DNA of 64,000 bases from positions 372,001-436,000 of the forward strand of contig CAWENB010000003.1 of the NCBI GenBank assembly GCA_963810525.1, in the 5' to 3' direction. Of this stretch, positions 60,983 to 64,000 are shown one piece after another. Position 1 is the first letter of the stretch. Each line of letters begins with the position of its first letter. The position numbers and the translations under genes were made by a program. Under the pieces are notes generated by a model. That model did not search any database, had not been told where the DNA came from, and saw only the letters and a program-made list of their open reading frames with translations. Origin of the DNA: JAICLK01 sp963810525. Its GTDB lineage: Bacteria; Patescibacteriota; Saccharimonadia; Saccharimonadales; UBA4665.

Positions 60983-61489
60983 ATGCACCGCGCGCCTAAA
61001 CACAAAAAATACTCTCGGGCTTTTTCGGTGAAGACTCTGCTTGTCGGCCTCGCTTTATTCGGTATTACGGCTGTTTCGATGTTTCCTGTTCCGCAGGCCT
61101 TTGCGGCAGCCAGCTCGACCTCCGGCTCAACCTTCACGCTCGGCGGCAACAACAAGACACAGTATCAGTGCGGTAACGGCTCCAACACGGTGTATACCAG
61201 CATTGACATCGGCTGCAAAGGCGCAAGTTGCAGAAGCAACGCACCCGGCGGCTGCAGTGCGTTGACTGACATGGCATTTGCGATTATCCGGGCGCTGTCG
61301 GTCGGCGTAGGTATAGTTATTGTGGCATCCATGATCTGGGCTGGCTTCCAATATACCGTTTCACGTGATGATCCGTCGGCTGTCGGCAAAGCCAAGGATC
61401 GGATACGCAGTAATATCATTGCGCTGCTGGTATATATATTCGCGTACGCTATACTTAATTATGTAATACCCGCTGGGTTCTTCGGATAA
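60983..61489 (+). CDS. VirB2/TrbC-like pilin candidate 1, 168 aa
   Basis: A signal peptide ends at PQAFA-ASS (about residue 38). A Cys-containing extracytoplasmic segment of 50 residues follows, with four Cys, then two membrane helices (IIRALSVGVGIVIVASMIWAGF and IIALLVYIFAYAILNYVI) joined by a polar loop (TVSRDDPSAVGKAKDRIRSN). The second half, two helices with a G-D-P-like cytoplasmic loop, is the TrbC/VirB2 plan of conjugative pilins. It is the longest of the five tandem paralogues. Confidence 0.75.
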   Translation: MHRAPKHKKYSRAFSVKTLLVGLALFGITAVSMFPVPQAFAAASSTSGSTFTLGGNNKTQYQCGNGSNTVYTSIDIGCKGASCRSNAPGGCSALTDMAFAIIRALSVGVGIVIVASMIWAGFQYTVSRDDPSAVGKAKDRIRSNIIALLVYIFAYAILNYVIPAGFFG

Positions 61490-61493
61490 TGAT

Positions 61494-61841
61494 ATGGATG
61501 TAATTTCCTTGTTCGCGGCGTCATGTAGCAGTGCGGGGCACAGCATTTTCGGCTTCCCCACCTGGTACGAGTATTTGCCGTGCAACAACGGGCTGCCTGC
61601 ACTCGAGCATCTAACCGATGTCTGGCTGATAGTCGCCGCGCTTATTGAAATCTTGCTTCGGCTCGCCGCGCTGGCGGCCGTGGTATACGTCATTTGGGGA
61701 GGCGTCGATTACATTATGAGCCGGGGCGAACCGGAAAAGACGGCCCATGCCCGCGGTACCATATTGAACGCCGTCATCGGGCTTGTTATCGCCATAACGT
61801 CGGCCGCGGTCGTGTCATATATTGCCGGGAGTTTTCAATGA
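61494..61841 (+). CDS. VirB2/TrbC-like pilin candidate 2, 115 aa
   Basis: Two Cys near the N-terminus (FAASCSSAG and YLPCNNG), then two helices (LRLAALAAVVYVIWGGVDYIM and ILNAVIGLVIAITSAAVVSYIA) around the loop SRGEPEKTAHARGT. It lacks a classical cleavable signal peptide. The stop overlaps the next start (ATGA). Confidence 0.7.
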   Translation: MDVISLFAASCSSAGHSIFGFPTWYEYLPCNNGLPALEHLTDVWLIVAALIEILLRLAALAAVVYVIWGGVDYIMSRGEPEKTAHARGTILNAVIGLVIAITSAAVVSYIAGSFQ

Positions 61842-62170
61842 TAGGGCTCTTTGTCTCCCGGATGCAGTACTTTCTGTTCGCCGCCGGGGCGCAAGTCAAT
61901 TGTCCCCTTGGCGGCGGTGACGCTTGTACGACGGGGTTGCCTCAGACATCGACCGACCACGCGCTGCAGACTGCGCTGACGATTGCCTTCGGCATCATCG
62001 GTGTCATAGCGGTAATCATAGTCGTCATTGGCGGTTTGCAGTTCGTTACATCGCAGGGTGACCCCCAGGCAGCGGCCCGGGCGCGCATGACCATAATCTA
62101 CGCCGTCATCGGCTTGGCGATAGCCATCAGCGCCGAAGCGATTGTGGCGTTTGTGCTCAATAAATTTTGA
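61838..62170 (+). CDS. VirB2/TrbC-like pilin candidate 3, 110 aa
   Basis: ATG 61838 overlaps the preceding stop. After a short hydrophobic N-terminus and two Cys (QVNCPLGGGDACTTG) come two helices (TIAFGIIGVIAVIIVVIGGLQF and IIYAVIGLAIAISAEAIVAFVL) with the loop VTSQGDPQAAARARMT. A longer upstream reading would lie inside the preceding gene. Confidence 0.75.
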   Translation: MIGLFVSRMQYFLFAAGAQVNCPLGGGDACTTGLPQTSTDHALQTALTIAFGIIGVIAVIIVVIGGLQFVTSQGDPQAAARARMTIIYAVIGLAIAISAEAIVAFVLNKF

Positions 62171-62173
62171 ACA

Positions 62174-62584
62174 ATGAAAAAGATTCTCATCATTTTAGCT
62201 TTGCTCGTCGGTATGCTGGGCCCGGCGTTTGCGCTGGCTGGTTCTGCGGGCGCGGTCAACGTATTTCAGGCTTGCAGCGGAAATGACGGTGCGAACAATG
62301 GCGCCGGCGCCGGCAATAGTCAGGTCTGCCAGGAGCAAAAGTCGGGCGGCAATAGTAATCCGATTATCAATGCCCTCAAAGTCGCGCTTGAAATAATCTC
62401 CATCATTGTGGGGTTTGCGGCTGTCGTCATGATAGTCCTTGGCGGCATTAAGATGACTATGTCGGGCGGCGATCCTTCGAATGTTAAATCGGGACGCGAT
62501 ACGGTTATCTATTCCCTGATAGGCGTCGTAATCGCATTGTTTGCACAGATTATCGTTGTATTTGTCCTGGACAAGTTAAAATGA
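62174..62584 (+). CDS. VirB2/TrbC-like pilin candidate 4, 136 aa
   Basis: Cleavable signal (ILIILALLVGMLGPAFALAG), a Gly/Asn-rich exposed segment with two Cys (FQACSGND, SQVCQEQK), then two helices (LEIISIIVGFAAVVMIVLGGI and VIYSLIGVVIALFAQIIVVFVL) with the loop MSGGDPSNVKSGRD. It starts 3 nt after the preceding gene. Confidence 0.8.
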   Translation: MKKILIILALLVGMLGPAFALAGSAGAVNVFQACSGNDGANNGAGAGNSQVCQEQKSGGNSNPIINALKVALEIISIIVGFAAVVMIVLGGIKMTMSGGDPSNVKSGRDTVIYSLIGVVIALFAQIIVVFVLDKLK

Positions 62585-62759
62585 TGAGAGCAGGACGAAC
62601 AGACATGGCGCATTTTGGTCCAGTACTAACGCTCCGATGCTCTCGTACTGCTCAAGCACGTTTCGCTTCGGAGCCCGCCATATCTTGCCCGGCCTTGGCC
62701 AAACAAGGCCCGCTGCTCGATGTTGGATCATACGGTGTAAGCCCTAGAAAGGTTGGATT
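62585..62759. other. Gap inside the pilin array
   Basis: A 175-bp segment without family resemblance. A 60-residue reading (62581-62763) overlaps both pilin genes and has no membrane helix or ribosome binding site, so I do not call it. AAAGGTTGG before the next ATG is a plausible ribosome binding site. Confidence 0.4.
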
Positions 62760-63170
62760 ATGATAACAAAAATCAAACTATTGTTAATGGCGCTCCCCCT
62801 GCTCGGTGTGCTCGGGTTGACGGGGTCGGCGGCGGCTTTGTCGTCTGGCGGTTTACCGACGCATGTCACCGCGAGCTTTCAAGGCCAGGCATGTAGCGGC
62901 ATAAGCCAGCTTGGCGGCACCGGCTGTGGCGGCGGCGCGGATACCGAAATATCGCACCTCATGGATACCGCACTTAACCTGTTGTCGCTGGCTGCGGGCT
63001 TTATCGCAATAGTGATGATAATCGTGAGCGGCATGCGATTCATTACGGCAAATGGTGAGTCATCATCGATCGCCAGCGCCCGCTCTTCCCTCATATATGC
63101 GCTAGTCGGCATTGTCATAGCCGCAATCGCGCAAATACTGGTACACTTTGTTATAGGTAAGGTGCTCTAG
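62760..63170 (+). CDS. VirB2/TrbC-like pilin candidate 5, 136 aa
   Basis: Signal peptide (LLLMALPLLGVLGLTGSAAA-LSS), exposed segment with two Cys (GQACSGIS, GTGCGGG), then two helices (LNLLSLAAGFIAIVMIIVSGM and LIYALVGIVIAAIAQILVHFVI) with the loop ITANGESSSIASARSS. Closely similar to candidate 6 in its last 30 residues. Confidence 0.8.
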   Translation: MITKIKLLLMALPLLGVLGLTGSAAALSSGGLPTHVTASFQGQACSGISQLGGTGCGGGADTEISHLMDTALNLLSLAAGFIAIVMIIVSGMRFITANGESSSIASARSSLIYALVGIVIAAIAQILVHFVIGKVL

Positions 63171-63187
63171 AAGTAACCATGAGCGGC

Positions 63188-63217
63188 TTGAACAAAGACG
63201 TTTGGCTATGCTATAAA
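63188..63217 (+). promoter_or_regulatory. Internal promoter in the pilin array
   Basis: TTGAAC (63188-63193), 18 nt, TATAAA (63212-63217) with an upstream TGC (extended -10). It would give the last pilin gene its own transcript with a leader of about 20 nt and an AAAGG ribosome binding site, allowing separate control. Confidence 0.6.
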
Positions 63218-63243
63218 CTAGGTAAGGAAACGAAAGGCAAACT

Positions 63244-63660
63244 ATGATTAGCAAACTCAAAAAAATCATTCTGACAGCTTCGGCATTGAGCTTATTGGCG
63301 ACCCCCATGCTCGCTCCGGCTTTGGTGTCTGCACAAACCGTCAGTCAAGGCATACAGTCTAATATTTGTGGCGGGACTAATGCGTCGGCGAGCGATAACA
63401 GCGGCTGTAATACGGCGCAGGCGAATTCTCAGGTCAGTACTATCATGACCAATGTTATTAACTTCTTCTCGTTGCTCGTCGGTATCGTTGCGGTCATCAT
63501 GATTATTATCGGCGGCTTCCAGTATGTCATGTCCAACGGCGATTCGGGCAAAATCAGCACCGCGAAGAATACCATTATCTTCGCTTTGGTCGGTCTCATC
63601 ATCGTGGCGATGGCGCAGTTTATCGTCCACTTCGTTCTCGGTAAGATTGCAGGTTACTAA
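63244..63660 (+). CDS. VirB2/TrbC-like pilin candidate 6, 138 aa
   Basis: Signal peptide (ILTASALSLLATPMLAPALVSA-QTV), two Cys (SNICGGTN, NSGCNTAQ), then two helices (VINFFSLLVGIVAVIMIIIGGF and IIFALVGLIIVAMAQFIVHFVL) around the loop QYVMSNGDSGKISTAKNT. Its own promoter and the terminator directly downstream suggest strong, independent expression, as for a major pilin. Confidence 0.8.
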   Translation: MISKLKKIILTASALSLLATPMLAPALVSAQTVSQGIQSNICGGTNASASDNSGCNTAQANSQVSTIMTNVINFFSLLVGIVAVIMIIIGGFQYVMSNGDSGKISTAKNTIIFALVGLIIVAMAQFIVHFVLGKIAGY

Positions 63661-63713
63661 TCGAAGGCGCATAAGACGCGGGTACCGGCGCCTTATGTCT
63701 CCCCTCCTGCTTC

Positions 63714-63749
63714 ATCTAAAACAAGCCCGAAATCGGGCTTGTTTTAGAT
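63714..63749. terminator. Bidirectional intrinsic terminator
   Basis: ATCTAAAACAAGCCCGA (63714-63730), AA, then the perfect 17-nt complement (63733-63749), with A and T tracts in the stem. It serves the convergent pilin and Hsp20 genes. A second smaller hairpin (ATAAG...CTTAT) lies just before it. Confidence 0.9.
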
Positions 63750-63780
63750 TGGCGAAGCGAATATTATGCGTCGCTGAAGT

Positions 63781-64000
63781 TTAAAGCACTTGAATCTTTT
63801 TGACCGTATCTTGCTTGACCTTGCCAAAGCTGATGGTTAGAACGCCGTCTTTCAGTACGGCCTCAATGTCATCTTCCTTAACAGGCACCGGCAGCGCGAT
63901 ACTACGGGCGAATTCACCCCAATAGCATTCTTGCAGGAAGTAGTTCTCTACATCATCCTCATTGCCCGCTGAAAGCGTACCGCGAACGGTTAAGGTGTTG
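63781..64000 (-). CDS. Hsp20/alpha-crystallin small heat-shock protein (partial)
   Basis: The last 73 codons of an Hsp20 gene whose start lies beyond the right edge. TLTVRGTLSAGNEDD, NYFLQECYWGEFARSIALP, then VKEDDIEAVLKDGVLTISFGK is the C-terminal alpha-crystallin domain, including the beta-8/9 GVLTI strand. The end IQVL resembles the IxV/L tail motif used for oligomer assembly. Confidence 0.9.
   Translation of the reverse strand, partial: NTLTVRGTLSAGNEDDVENYFLQECYWGEFARSIALPVPVKEDDIEAVLKDGVLTISFGKVKQDTVKKIQVL

Noticed and set aside
60778..60999. 73-residue open frame before the pilin operon
   Set aside because: The pilin promoter (60946-60974) lies inside it and it overlaps the first pilin start; composition looks non-coding.
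62581..62763. 60-residue open frame between two pilin genes
   Set aside because: It overlaps both neighbours, lacks the helix pattern of the array and has no start signal of its own.
1..64000. tRNA, rRNA, tmRNA, riboswitch and CRISPR elements
   Set aside because: I looked for T-loop motifs, cloverleaf arms and direct repeats with regular spacers and found none that I can support; a covariance-model scan could not be run.

Overview
The window is most likely chromosomal DNA of a Patescibacteria (CPR) organism, probably Candidatus Saccharibacteria (TM7). The support is a compact origin neighbourhood (jag-yidC-rnpA-rpmH / dnaA-dnaN-recF), a short Gram-positive-type YidC, a type IV secretion/pilus locus with PrgI, VirB4 and VirB6-like proteins beside a tandem array of VirB2/TrbC-like pilins, a PafA/Dop-type Pup-ligase homologue, and several promoters whose -10 box lies 6-9 nt before the start codon, as for leaderless mRNA. 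TGA acts as a stop (for example in rnpA), so the code is standard. Taxonomy is inferred from gene content; there is no rRNA or tRNA in the window.

Layout. 1-6260: tail of a secreted GH16-like protein, an HNH nuclease, a LexA-like S24 regulator, a Pup-ligase-like enzyme, an aminotransferase and small unknown genes. 6261-16784: an AT-rich integrated element with a replication initiator, HNH protein, terminase-small-like protein, GntR-ABC and PadR-membrane operons, a HEPN-motif cargo gene and a large serine recombinase. Its attachment site lies inside the 3' end of the recombinase gene, so integration has exchanged the recombinase C-terminus for chromosome-encoded residues. A second, intact copy of that 3' end lies inverted behind the HEPN gene. 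16785-22337: host genes resume (DUF5678/retropepsin pair, PIN/Phd toxin-antitoxin, an MFS pseudogene, a GNAT protein).

22338-41466: a cell-surface block. It holds an Ig-like Gmad2 protein, a secreted lysozyme-like/B-lectin protein, GT4 and GT2 glycosyltransferases, FkbM and class I methyltransferases, a sulfotransferase, a Wzm/Wzt-type ABC exporter, GtrA proteins and two related GT-C-like membrane proteins. Together these could build, decorate and export a surface polysaccharide. 41588-47907: membrane-insertion and RNA-processing genes, then oriC, dnaA, dnaN and recF.

47929-63660: type IV secretion/pilus locus. Minus-strand genes run from a VirB6-like protein through PrgI, a TraC-like protein, VirB4, an 891-residue protein and a lysozyme to two anchored extracytoplasmic proteins; plus-strand genes encode five VirB2/TrbC-like small membrane proteins. 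The TraC-like and VirB4 genes carry about 17 single-base frameshifts in 2.3 kb although the encoded protein sequence remains readable, which suggests either a poor consensus patch or very recent decay. The window ends in an Hsp20 gene.
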